DNA of 64,000 bases. It comes from Streptomyces sp. CB02414 (GTDB lineage: Bacteria > Actinomycetota > Actinomycetes > Streptomycetales > Streptomycetaceae). The stretch is taken from positions 310,001 to 374,000 of the forward strand of contig NZ_LIPF01000003.1 in the NCBI RefSeq assembly GCF_001905385.1, read 5' to 3'. Below the pieces are notes generated by a model, which worked only from the letters and a program-made list of their open reading frames with translations, was not told where the DNA came from and searched no databases. Of this stretch, positions 8,762 through 16,581 are shown piece by piece (the first letter of the stretch is position 1; the number at the start of each line of letters is the position of its first letter). The translations under genes and the position numbers were made by a program.

Positions 8762-9679
8762 TCAGAGCCGGGCGCGGGGCGGCCGGGACGGTGCGGGGTC
8801 GGCGGGTGTGCCCGCGGGTGCCCGGCGGCGGCGCAGGAGGTGTCCGTACCGGCCGGTGAGCCAGGAGGCGAGGGCGACCGTGAGGCCGAGGCCGACCAGC
8901 AGCCAGGCGGCGGTGCGCAGGGTCTCGGTGAGGGCGTCGTAGATCACGCCCGCGGCCGGGCCGTCCACCGCGCCGGGCAGCCCGGCGAGGGTGACCCGGC
9001 GGCCGATCACGACGGCGAGGGCGAGCAGCGCGCCGCCGAGCGCGGTGCCGATCCCGGCGGCCGTGACCGCGCGGCGGCGGCAGGCGGCGACGGCGATGCC
9101 GGTGAGCGCGAAGACGACGGCCGCGAGCGGCAGCCAGAAGGCGGCGACGTCGAGCACGTGGTAGCCCTTCCTGAGCCGGTCCGCCTCGTGGGCCGGGAGC
9201 ACGGTGACCTCGGTGCGGCGGACCGGGATGCGCCGCGCGAAGGGCACGTTGTCCTCGGCGAGCCGGTCCTTGACGCGGGCGGTGACGGGGGCCAGGTCGA
9301 CGGTGACCGGCCGGCCCGCTGTCCGGTCGTCCCGCAGGGCGCGCAGGACGGCCGCGTGCACGGTCCGGTTGGCCTCGTTCCAGCCCTCGCGGAAGGCGTC
9401 GGTCAGCGTGAACGACCGTGCCGCGTCCTGCACGAAGTTCCGCACGGTGCCGTGCAGCGGGCCGGCCGCCGCGACCTCGCCCGCGACGCCGTCCCCCACG
9501 GCGTCGGCGACCGCTTCCCGCACGTCCGGGTCCCCGGCGAGCGGCGCCATGACGGTGACGTACCGCCCGGTGTCGGCCAGCCCGTACACCGCCCAGCCGG
9601 CCAGCGTGCCGCACGGTGCGAGCAGGCAGGCGAGGACGATCAGGGCGGCCGACAGGACGTTGCGAGGACGCGGGGACAC
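8762..9679 (-). CDS. Integral membrane protein, function unknown
   Basis: A 305-aa protein with one N-terminal membrane helix (VLSAALIVLACLLAPCGTLAG), a large extracytoplasmic segment of about 150 residues (ADTGRYVTVMAPLA...) and three or four C-terminal helices, ending in an Arg-rich cytoplasmic tail. This layout matches uncharacterised Streptomyces membrane proteins. The start is uncertain: GTG 9679 sits almost on its own GGAAGG, and the frame stays open upstream through repetitive DNA back to 10210. That upstream part has no membrane or domain signal and lies in tandem repeats, so I excluded it. TTG 9691 is an alternative. Confidence 0.6.
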   Translation of the reverse strand: MSPRPRNVLSAALIVLACLLAPCGTLAGWAVYGLADTGRYVTVMAPLAGDPDVREAVADAVGDGVAGEVAAAGPLHGTVRNFVQDAARSFTLTDAFREGWNEANRTVHAAVLRALRDDRTAGRPVTVDLAPVTARVKDRLAEDNVPFARRIPVRRTEVTVLPAHEADRLRKGYHVLDVAAFWLPLAAVVFALTGIAVAACRRRAVTAAGIGTALGGALLALAVVIGRRVTLAGLPGAVDGPAAGVIYDALTETLRTAAWLLVGLGLTVALASWLTGRYGHLLRRRRAPAGTPADPAPSRPPRARL

Positions 9680-10178
9680 CCTTCCAGGCAAGGCCCCGCG
9701 GGCGGCGGCGGCGACCGGCGTGACTGCATATGGCCCCGGCAGGACCCCGATCGGGCCCCGCGCGCGCCCGGCAGGGCCCCCGCGCCTGCCTCCGGTACGC
9801 CTCTGGCAGGACCTCGATCGGCCCCGCGTGCCTGGTAAGGCCCCTGGCGTCGGCCTGTCTTGTGCCTCTGGCAGGACCTTGATCGGGCCCCGCGCGCGTC
9901 TGGCAGGGCCCCCGGCGTCGGCCTGCGGTGTGCCTGGGGCAGCGCCCCCGGCCGGGCCCCTCGGCGCGGCTCCGCCGGAGCCCGGTCCTGGGCCGGTATG
10001 CGCCCGGCGCCGCCCCTCAACCCCGGATCGGGCTCCGGCGCGCCCCGGACAGGGCCCCAGACCGGCCCCCGACATACCCCGACAGGCCCGCCGGGCGCCC
10101 CGGACCCGGCGGATGATCCCGGCCCGCCGGGCGACCCGTACCCGTCGGATGATCCGGGCCCGCCGGGCGACGGCCCCG
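9680..10178. repeat. Repeat-rich intergenic spacer
   Basis: About 500 bp without a supported gene. It holds three imperfect tandem units of 65-67 bp (starting about 9734, 9801 and 9866) and a decayed fourth near 9933; each starts CTCTGGCAGGAC-like and contains GATCGGGCCCCGCG. Further on, a 26-bp unit (CGGATGATCC then GGCCCGCCGGGCGAC) occurs at 10110-10135 and 10146-10171. Frames run open through it on both strands only because TA-poor repeats rarely make stops. Confidence 0.7.
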
Positions 10179-10640
10179 TCAGGTGATGCGATGGCCCTCC
10201 GCGTCCTCACAGGTGTAGTAGCGGTAGAACAACGCGCCGGTGACCGCGGCCGCGACCAGCAGGGACACCAGGACGCAGGTGAACATGGCCACGCCGCTCC
10301 TGGAGTACAGGAACCCCACCGCGCTCCCCGCGAACGCGCCCCACAGCACCGCGTGGCCCTCGCGGGGCAGCCGCTGGGCGAGGACGCGGACCACGGCGTA
10401 GAGGACGACGAACGCGAGCGCGGTCATGAAGCCGAACAGCAGGTTCCAGCCGGTGACGGGACCGCCGCGGCGGCTGATGGACGCGGCCCAGTAGCCGTAG
10501 AGCAGCCCGGCCATGACGAGCAGCGTCCACCTCACCGCCACGTGGGTCCGCTCGCTGAACACGTCGGGCAGGGCGTTCGGCGGACGGCCGCGTGCGGCCG
10601 CTCCGGCGGAGGTGCCGGTTGTCGGTATCGCGTGAGCCAT
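10179..10640 (-). CDS. Small four-helix membrane protein
   Basis: A 153-aa membrane protein. About 35 polar residues are followed by four hydrophobic segments: WTLLVMAGLLYGYWAA, WNLLFGFMTALAFVVLYAVV, AVLWGAFAGSAVGFLYS and TCVLVSLLVAAAVTGALFY. It ends with a short cytoplasmic tail, YYTCEDAEGHRIT. The start is ATG 10640 with AGGAG about 6 nt upstream. It resembles conserved Streptomyces membrane proteins of unknown function. It is divergent from the SpoIIE phosphatase, with the regulatory region between 10641 and about 10740. Confidence 0.78.
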   Translation of the reverse strand: MAHAIPTTGTSAGAAARGRPPNALPDVFSERTHVAVRWTLLVMAGLLYGYWAASISRRGGPVTGWNLLFGFMTALAFVVLYAVVRVLAQRLPREGHAVLWGAFAGSAVGFLYSRSGVAMFTCVLVSLLVAAAVTGALFYRYYTCEDAEGHRIT

Positions 10641-10743
10641 GAGAGCACTCCTCTCGCTCGCCCCCGCCTACCAGGGCACACCTGCCCGCGCCGGCCGGCA
10701 AGTCAGGATGCGGGCCGCAGGGGGGCGTGTTTCGCTGGGGTCC

Positions 10744-11952
10744 GTGAGGGGTCGCGTGCGCAGGCCGGTGCGCGGCCGGTGGCGGCCGCTCGGCCGGCTC
10801 GTCCATGCCGCCGGCCGGGGTGACGCCGTGTCCCGGCACGAACTGCTCAGCGTGCGCGGCCACAGCGTGGCCTGGCTGTTGCCGCTGCTGATGCTCGTCG
10901 CCATCGCGGCGATCGACACCGCCACCGGCGCGTTCCACATCATCTCCTGGACCGTCCTCGTACCCGGTGTGGCCGCGGCGATCTGCGGGGTGCGGGCCAC
11001 GGCCGTGTTCGCGGTGGCCGCCGTCGCCGTCTACGTCCTCGCCGATACCACCTGGCAGCACCGCGACGAGACCGGACTGCCCGGCCTGATCCTGGTCAGC
11101 CTCGGCGGGGTCATCGCCGTGCTGGCCGCCGCGCTCCGGGTCGGCGGCGAGCAGCGCATGCTGCACATGCGGGACATCGCGGACACCACCCGCCGCACCG
11201 TGCTGCGCCCGATCCCGGCCGGCTTCGGAGACCTCGACCACGCCGGCGTCTACCTCTCCGCGGACAGTGAGGCCCGGGTCGGCGGCGACTTCTACGACAT
11301 CCAGCCCGGCCCGCACGGCACCCGAGTCCTCGTCGGCGATGTGCAGGGCAAGGGGCTGGGCGCGGTGGAGACGGCCGCCGCGCTGCTCGGCACGTTCCGC
11401 GAGGCCGGCTACCACGAGCCGGACCTCGCCACGGTCGCCGAACGCCTGGAGGTCCGCATGCGGCGCCATCGCGCGCACACCGAGGCCCTCGGCCGCTCCG
11501 ACGGCGACCGCTTCGCCACCGCCGTGCTGGTGGGGTTCCGCCCGGATCTGCCGGACACCGTGGAAGCCGTGGTCTTCGGCCACGAGGCCCCCTTGGCGGC
11601 CGGGCCGGGCGGCGCGCGGTACCTGCCGGCCGACGGCGGGCTCCCGCTCGGCATGAGCGACCTCCTCCTCCCCGGCCCGGGGGTGCCGCCGGTCTCGCGG
11701 CTGTCCCTCGCCCCGGAGGAGACACTGCTGGTGGTCACCGACGGGGTGACCGAGGCCCGCGACGCCGAGGGCTGCTTCTACCCGCACGCCGACCAGGTCT
11801 CCCGCGCCGTCACCGCCGACCCCGCGAACGCCGCGCCGTCCCGGCTGGTGGCGCTCGTGCGGGACGGCACGCTGCGGCACTGCCGGGGGCGGCTGTCCGA
11901 CGACACCACGATCTTCGCGGTACGGCGGCGGGGCGGGCCGGCCCTCGACTGA
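10744..11952 (+). CDS. SpoIIE/RsbU-type PP2C serine phosphatase, membrane-bound
   Basis: About 402 aa. The N-terminal part has three or four membrane helices (SVAWLLPLLMLVAIAAI, IISWTVLVPGVAAAICG, AVFAVAAVAVYVL, LILVSLGGVIAVLAAAL) and the C-terminal about 220 residues are a PP2C-like SpoIIE domain. Metal-binding motifs are present: ARVGGDFYD, VGDVQGKG, TDGVTEARD and SDDTTIFAV. Such enzymes dephosphorylate anti-sigma antagonists and so release stress or developmental sigma factors; no partner genes are adjacent. The start is uncertain: GTG 10744 follows CTGGGG, but GTG 10729 and GTG 10828 are also in frame. ATG 10639 is unlikely because it would overlap the divergent start. Confidence 0.85.
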   Translation: MRGRVRRPVRGRWRPLGRLVHAAGRGDAVSRHELLSVRGHSVAWLLPLLMLVAIAAIDTATGAFHIISWTVLVPGVAAAICGVRATAVFAVAAVAVYVLADTTWQHRDETGLPGLILVSLGGVIAVLAAALRVGGEQRMLHMRDIADTTRRTVLRPIPAGFGDLDHAGVYLSADSEARVGGDFYDIQPGPHGTRVLVGDVQGKGLGAVETAAALLGTFREAGYHEPDLATVAERLEVRMRRHRAHTEALGRSDGDRFATAVLVGFRPDLPDTVEAVVFGHEAPLAAGPGGARYLPADGGLPLGMSDLLLPGPGVPPVSRLSLAPEETLLVVTDGVTEARDAEGCFYPHADQVSRAVTADPANAAPSRLVALVRDGTLRHCRGRLSDDTTIFAVRRRGGPALD

Positions 11953-12028
11953 GTGCCCCGCCGGGTGCCCCGCTTCGCAGCCGCAGCGGTTAACGTGCTG
12001 CCGTACGTGATCGACAGGGGGAGGGGAC

Positions 12029-13108
12029 ATGCCCGGAACCGTGCTGCTGCTCGCGGCGTCGCCCGTGGGCAAGGGGTGCCTGGTGGACGCCGCCTCCGTG
12101 CTTCCGGTACTGGCGGCCGTGGAGCCCGCCGTGCTCTCCGGCACCGACACCGCGAACGTCGTCGAGCTCGCCGACCCGCTGGAGCCGCAGGCCGTCCTGA
12201 CCCGGCTGCGCGCCGCCGCGGCGGCCCCCGGACCGCTGACCGTCTACGTCGCCGGGCAGCTCCAGCTCGACCGGCGCCAGCGCCTGCCGCACCTCGCGCT
12301 GGCCCGCACCACCCCGGCGACCGTCCGCTACACCGCGCTGCCCTGGCACTGGATCAAGGAGGAGCTGCGGCTGCGGCCGAGCGGCGCGACGACGCTGCTG
12401 CTCGATCTGCACGCCGACCACGAGACCTGGCAGTGGCTGCGGGCCAACCCCCTGGACTGCGGTCGCAACAACGCGGTGCACGGGCGCATCGCGCCGCCGC
12501 CCTCGCGGCGGACGGTGGCCGCCCCGGCGTACATGCGCGCGGTGGCGACGATCCTGCGCAGCGGGCACCGGCCGCCGGTCGACCAGCTGCACCAGCAGGC
12601 GCTGGCCCGCGTCGCGGCCGACGCCGCGGCGAACGGCGCGCCGGCCGGGGCGGACCTGGTGCTGACGGCGCCGGGGCCCGCCGCGGGCGACCCGCACGCC
12701 GTCATCGCCGCCGCCGTGCAGTCCGGGCGGCACGCGGACGCCGACGCGCTCGCCGCCCGCCACGAACTGGCCGCCGCCCACGCGCGCGGCCCCGCCTCCG
12801 AGGACGCGCTGCACTGGGCGGAGGTCCGGGCCGACCTGGCGATGTTCGCGGGGGACCCGGCGCGCAGCTGCCGGGCCTGGCTGACGGTGGCCCAGACGCG
12901 CCTGGACGCCGGCCAGCCGCCCGGGGCGCCCGCCGTGGAGGCGGCCGTCGACCGGGCCCACCACCAGTGGGGCCGGGTCCGCGACGACGGGGCCGCCCGG
13001 GAACTGGGCACGGCACTCGCCACGCTGCGGGGCCGGGTGCCGGGCCGGCGCGAGGGGGCACTGGACCATGTGCAGCGGGAGCTGAGCCGGTTGCAGACGC
13101 AGAGCTGA
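12029..13108 (+). CDS. Degenerate caspase-like hypothetical protein
   Basis: A 359-aa cytoplasmic protein (ATG 12029, GGGGAGGGG just upstream). It belongs to a family I have met only as Streptomyces hypotheticals. Residues about 60-135 read like the core of an actinobacterial caspase (C14) domain: LTVYVAGQLQLD, then LALARTT, TALPWHWIKEEL and TTLLLDLHAD. In active relatives the first strand ends in GHG and the last in DCC-SG; here they read GQL and DLHAD, so both the His and Cys of the dyad appear to be missing. The C-terminal about 150 residues are Ala-rich helices, possibly TPR-like. The caspase comparison is my inference from pattern. Confidence 0.7.
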   Translation: MPGTVLLLAASPVGKGCLVDAASVLPVLAAVEPAVLSGTDTANVVELADPLEPQAVLTRLRAAAAAPGPLTVYVAGQLQLDRRQRLPHLALARTTPATVRYTALPWHWIKEELRLRPSGATTLLLDLHADHETWQWLRANPLDCGRNNAVHGRIAPPPSRRTVAAPAYMRAVATILRSGHRPPVDQLHQQALARVAADAAANGAPAGADLVLTAPGPAAGDPHAVIAAAVQSGRHADADALAARHELAAAHARGPASEDALHWAEVRADLAMFAGDPARSCRAWLTVAQTRLDAGQPPGAPAVEAAVDRAHHQWGRVRDDGAARELGTALATLRGRVPGRREGALDHVQRELSRLQTQS

Positions 13109-13189
13109 GCGCGGCGCGCTGCTCCCGGCCGCGCGACGCCGCCGGGCTGGGAGCGCCGTTCGCGGTGGGCGGCCCACGGCGACCGGGGA

Positions 13190-13384
13190 TCAGCGGCCGA
13201 CGGTGACCACCGAGTCGGTGACGGAGTCCGTGACCGGGGCGGTGTCCTGCTCAGTGGCGGGGACGGGGGCGCGCGCCGTGTCCGCCGGTCCCGCGTTCGA
13301 GGCCAGCAGCAGACAGGCCACGGCGGTCACGCCGGCGGCGACGGCCCTGGCGTACCTGTCGGCGGTGCGGGTGCGTACGAGCAC
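13190..13384 (-). CDS. Small single-helix membrane or secreted protein
   Basis: A 64-aa peptide: a basic N-terminus (LVRTRTADRYAR), one hydrophobic segment (AVAAGVTAVACLLLASNAG) and a Thr/Val-rich tail ending TDSVTDSVVTVGR. GTG 13384 is preferred because GAGGA lies 5-6 nt upstream; ATG 13408 has no ribosome site. It is divergent from the TPR-XRE regulator, with a palindromic operator between them, so it may be a target of that regulator. Function is unknown. Confidence 0.55.
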   Translation of the reverse strand: MLVRTRTADRYARAVAAGVTAVACLLLASNAGPADTARAPVPATEQDTAPVTDSVTDSVVTVGR

Positions 13385-13414
13385 GGTGTCCTCTGCGGAT
13401 CGTGTCAAGTGCTG

Positions 13415-13428
13415 TTAAGCGCGCTTAA
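13415..13428. promoter_or_regulatory. 14-bp palindromic operator candidate
   Basis: TTAAGCG followed directly by its reverse complement CGCTTAA, with a further TTTAACC half-like element at 13436-13442. It lies between the divergent small membrane protein (start 13384) and the XRE-TPR regulator (start 13489), which fits autoregulation. Confidence 0.55.
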
Positions 13429-13488
13429 TCCGCGGTTTAACCTAGAGCCGTCGGGGCAGAACGGCAAGGGCCGCAGGGGGAGTTGGCA

Positions 13489-14838
13489 GTGGGTGACCGC
13501 GACGACCGGGGGACCATCGGGCGCAGGGTGCAACGGCTGCGTGCCGAGCGCGGGATGACCCAGCGGCAGCTCGCCGAACCGGCGTACACCCCCGCGTACA
13601 TATCCACCCTGGAGGCGGGCCGGGTCCGTCCCTCCGAGGAGGCGCTGCGCCACCTCGCCGAACGGCTCGGCGTCGGTTACGAGGAGCTGGCCACCGGGCG
13701 CCCGGCCCGTCTCGCCACCGACCTGCGGCTGCGGCTCACCGAGGCGCAGCGCGCGCTGGCCACCGAGGGTGCCGGGGAGGCGGCCGGGCAGTACGCCGCG
13801 CTGCTGGCCGAGGCCGAGGCCCACGAGCTGCCCGAGGAACGGGCCGCCGCGCTCCTCGGGCTCGGGGAGTGCGCCGTGGAGACCGGGGAACTGACCACGG
13901 GGCGCCAGTACTTCGAGCAGGCCGAACAGTGCCTCACCGACGCCGGCGCCCCCCTGCCCGCCCGCGTCCCCGCCCTGCGCGGACGCGCTCTCGCCCACTA
14001 CCTCGCCGGTGAGCTCCGCTACGCCGTCTACCTCCTCGAAACCACCCTCGACGAGCTGAACCGGGGCGGCCTGCACGACCCCGACGCGCTGCTGCTGCTC
14101 TACGCCAGCGTCATCGGCCCCTACATGGACATGGGGGCCCACGCCCGCGCCGCCCAGGCCGCCGAACTCGCCCTCTCCCTCGCCCCCAGCGCCGGGGACC
14201 CGGCCCTGGTGGCCCGCATGCACCGCTCCGTGGCCCGGACCCTGCTCGCCGAGGGCCGCCTCGCCGAGGCCGACGCGTCGCTGGCGAAGGCGGCCGAGCT
14301 GTACCGCACGCTCCAACTCCGCACCGAGCTGGCCAACTGCCACTGGATGCGCGGCTACGTCTGCGCCCAGAACGGCGAGCTGCCGCGCGCGGAGGCGGAG
14401 ATGCGGGAGGCTCTCGGGATGCTCTCCGCCGGCCGCGCCGCCCTCTACAGCAGCCAGGTCGCCGTCGAGCTGGCCGACGTACTGCACCGGCGCGGCAAGT
14501 CCGCAGAGGCGGCCGGGCTGCTGCACGGCGTACTGGACGACCTGTCCTCCGAACGCGGTGCCGTGCACTCCGCGGGCGCGCACCGGCTGCTCGGCGTCAT
14601 CGCCGAGGACGCCCGGGACACCGAGGCGGCCGAGGAGCACTACGTCCGCGCGCTCAGCCTGCTGGAGCGGGCGGGCGCCGCCGGTGACCTGGCCGACCTG
14701 TGCAGGCTCCTCGGCGACCTGCTGCGCCGCACCGGCCGGGTGGAGGCGGCCCTGGACGCCTACCGCACCGGCCTCGGGCACCGTACGGCGCCGGGCACGA
14801 CGACCCTGGGGCCGGCCCCCGCGCAGCCGCCGCTGTAG
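13489..14838 (+). CDS. XRE-family regulator with TPR repeats
   Basis: A 449-aa regulator. The N-terminal helix-turn-helix (residues about 8-65: RLRAERGMTQRQLAE, YISTLEAGRVRPS) is followed by at least seven tetratricopeptide-like helix pairs (for example ELPEERAAALLGLGECAVETGE, in part ALLGLGECAVETGELTTG; AELANCHWMRGYVCAQNGEL, in part HWMRGYVCAQNGEL; and RLLGVIAEDARDTEAAEEHY). TPR-type XRE proteins usually bind a small peptide or partner. GTG 13489 has AGGGGGAG about 6 nt upstream; TTG 13483 is less likely. The gene is monocistronic. Palindrome 13415-13428 is the likely operator. Confidence 0.88.
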   Translation: MGDRDDRGTIGRRVQRLRAERGMTQRQLAEPAYTPAYISTLEAGRVRPSEEALRHLAERLGVGYEELATGRPARLATDLRLRLTEAQRALATEGAGEAAGQYAALLAEAEAHELPEERAAALLGLGECAVETGELTTGRQYFEQAEQCLTDAGAPLPARVPALRGRALAHYLAGELRYAVYLLETTLDELNRGGLHDPDALLLLYASVIGPYMDMGAHARAAQAAELALSLAPSAGDPALVARMHRSVARTLLAEGRLAEADASLAKAAELYRTLQLRTELANCHWMRGYVCAQNGELPRAEAEMREALGMLSAGRAALYSSQVAVELADVLHRRGKSAEAAGLLHGVLDDLSSERGAVHSAGAHRLLGVIAEDARDTEAAEEHYVRALSLLERAGAAGDLADLCRLLGDLLRRTGRVEAALDAYRTGLGHRTAPGTTTLGPAPAQPPL

Positions 14839-14917
14839 GCGGTCCCGCCACCGTGTTTCCGCCGTTCGGGCACGGGTAGTCGAGCCTGCGGCCGCGTCGG
14901 AGAAGGAGGCGGTGCGC

Positions 14918-15637
14918 GTGCGTCCCAGCGAGGAACCCGCGTGGCCCCCGGACGGGACACGCGCCGCCGAGGAGATCGCCGCCCAGGTGCGCGGCGCCCC
15001 GCCCGGCGAGGTGCCGGGCCGCCTGTGCCGGACGGTGGTGCGGCTGCTGCCGGTGACCGGCGCGAGCGCGTCGCTGCGGGGCGAGGGCGTACCGGTACGG
15101 CTGTGCGCCAGCGGTGACCGGGCCTCGTACCTGGCGGAGATCCAGGCCACTCTGGGTGACGGGCCCTGTGTGAGTGCCGCCGAGGCGGGCGCCCCGGTGC
15201 TCGCCCGCGATCTGACGTCCGGCGCGGACGCCGGACGGTGGCCCGTCTACGCCCAGCAGGCGACGGCGGTCGGCGTACGGGCGGTGTACGCGCTGCCGCT
15301 GGGCAGTGACGCGGTGTGTCTGGGCACCCTCGACCTCTACCGGGACACGCCCGGCCCGCTGACCGGCTCCCAGCTGCGCACGGCCCGGCTCGTGGCCGGC
15401 GTGATGACGGTGGCGCTGATGGCGCTGCCGCGCGGGGAGGACGCCTGGCTGGACGAGCTGGCCGGCGACCACGACGAGGTCTACCGGGCCGTCGGCATGA
15501 TCATGGCCCAGCTGGGTGTCGGCGCCGACGAGGCCCTGGCCCGCCTGCGCGCCGACGCCTTCGCCCGCGGCCGCAGCGCCTACGCCGTGGCCCGCGACGT
15601 ACTCACCCACCGCCGCCGCTTCGACCGCGACGACTAG
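14918..15637 (+). CDS. GAF-ANTAR domain protein
   Basis: A 239-aa soluble protein. A GAF-like sensor domain (about residues 15-165, including LCASGDRASYLAEIQATLGDGPC in part as LAEIQATLGDGPC, VYAQQATAVGVRAVYALPLG and GTLDLYRDTPGPL) is followed by an ANTAR RNA-binding module (about 180-235: YRAVGMIMAQLGVGADEALARLRADAF in part as VGMIMAQLGV, then AYAVARDVL). ANTAR proteins bind paired hexaloop RNA hairpins to prevent termination; GAF-ANTAR proteins are abundant in Streptomyces and mostly unassigned. GTG 14918 lies 8 nt after AAGGAGG; GTG 14912 is too close to it. Confidence 0.88.
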   Translation: MRPSEEPAWPPDGTRAAEEIAAQVRGAPPGEVPGRLCRTVVRLLPVTGASASLRGEGVPVRLCASGDRASYLAEIQATLGDGPCVSAAEAGAPVLARDLTSGADAGRWPVYAQQATAVGVRAVYALPLGSDAVCLGTLDLYRDTPGPLTGSQLRTARLVAGVMTVALMALPRGEDAWLDELAGDHDEVYRAVGMIMAQLGVGADEALARLRADAFARGRSAYAVARDVLTHRRRFDRDD

Positions 15638-15664
15638 CCGGCTGTCCGAGCCTGGTGCCCGCGC

Positions 15665-16435
15665 CTACACCTGCGCCCGTCCCTGCCGCCGTACCTCCGC
15701 CAGGCGTTCCGATCCCGTCTCCGCGGCCGTCCACGTCGCGTCGGCGGCCGGTTCGGCGAGGGTGCCGTTGGTGAAGGTGATCGCGTCGTCGCCGAGGCGT
15801 ACGGCGACCAGGGCCACCGTGAGGACGGTGTCCCCGGCGCGCACCGTCACCCGCAGGCCCTGCCGGGCGTCCCCCGCCTCGGGCAGGGCGACGTCGGTGA
15901 CCCGGACGTCCCGGGCGGCGCCGCGCGCGGCGCGGGCCGTGAAGCTTCCGCAGGTGTCCGGCAGCGTGCCGAGCCAGGTCAGCGCGGTGTCGATGTCGGC
16001 GGCACGGTGGGAGGTGATCCGGTAGTGGAGCTGGGCCCCGCCCGTCACCTCGTCCAGGGCGGTGGCGGCGCGCGGGGCGATGCCGGCGCCGAAGAGGTCC
16101 TCGGTGTAGAGGACGTCGAGCAGCCGCCCGCAGTCGGGCCGCTCCGCGCTCGCCTTGAGCACCTGGTCCCGCCAGGTCGCCGCACCCCGCGTCGGCTCCC
16201 ACGTCCCCGCCAGGTCGGCCTCCGTGATCAGGGCCGCCCGTGCCTGCCCCCGGGTGAGTACGGGCGGCACGGTGGCCGGCGGGAGTGCCGCCGGGGACTG
16301 CGAGGTCGCCGGCGCGGTCGCGGCCGGGCGGTCCGCCTCCGGTCCGCCGGTGGAGCAGGCGGCCACCGTCCACACCAGCAGCGCCGAGAGCGCGGCGGCG
16401 TGCCGGGGGCGGGCGGCGGGCGCGGCGTGCTGCAT
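15665..16435 (-). CDS. Lipoprotein with PknH-sensor-like extracytoplasmic domain
   Basis: A 256-aa secreted lipoprotein. The signal peptide (AAALSALLVWTVAAC) has a lipobox ending VAAC at about residue 27, then a Thr/Pro/Ala linker and a domain of about 190 residues (LTRGQARAALITEADLAG, PDCGRLLDVLYTEDLFG, LPDTCGSFTA). Two conserved-looking Cys residues could form a disulphide. The layout resembles extracellular sensor-type domains found in actinobacterial lipoproteins and in the PknH C-terminus. ATG 16435 has AGGAGG 8 nt upstream. Ligand unknown. Confidence 0.72.
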   Translation of the reverse strand: MQHAAPAARPRHAAALSALLVWTVAACSTGGPEADRPAATAPATSQSPAALPPATVPPVLTRGQARAALITEADLAGTWEPTRGAATWRDQVLKASAERPDCGRLLDVLYTEDLFGAGIAPRAATALDEVTGGAQLHYRITSHRAADIDTALTWLGTLPDTCGSFTARAARGAARDVRVTDVALPEAGDARQGLRVTVRAGDTVLTVALVAVRLGDDAITFTNGTLAEPAADATWTAAETGSERLAEVRRQGRAQV

Positions 16436-16581
16436 CGGGGTGCCTCCTGGAGGGCCGGGGCGATCGGCGCCGTTCAGGTCCGGTCGCACCCTCCACGGCA
16501 CCACCGCCCCCGCCCCGCCACCAGCGTGCGGGGCCGTCCGGGTGAGGGGGGCGGTGGTGCCGTGGCGCGGGGGTCGTGGTC

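Noticed and set aside
9734..9960. CRISPR-like array
   Set aside because: Units are contiguous and imperfect along their full 65-67 bp with no unique spacers, and no cas genes are present.
8762..10210. A 482-codon version of the membrane protein gene running through the repeat spacer
   Set aside because: The added N-terminal 177 residues are Arg/Pro/Gly repeats with no membrane or domain signal and lie wholly in tandem-repeat DNA.
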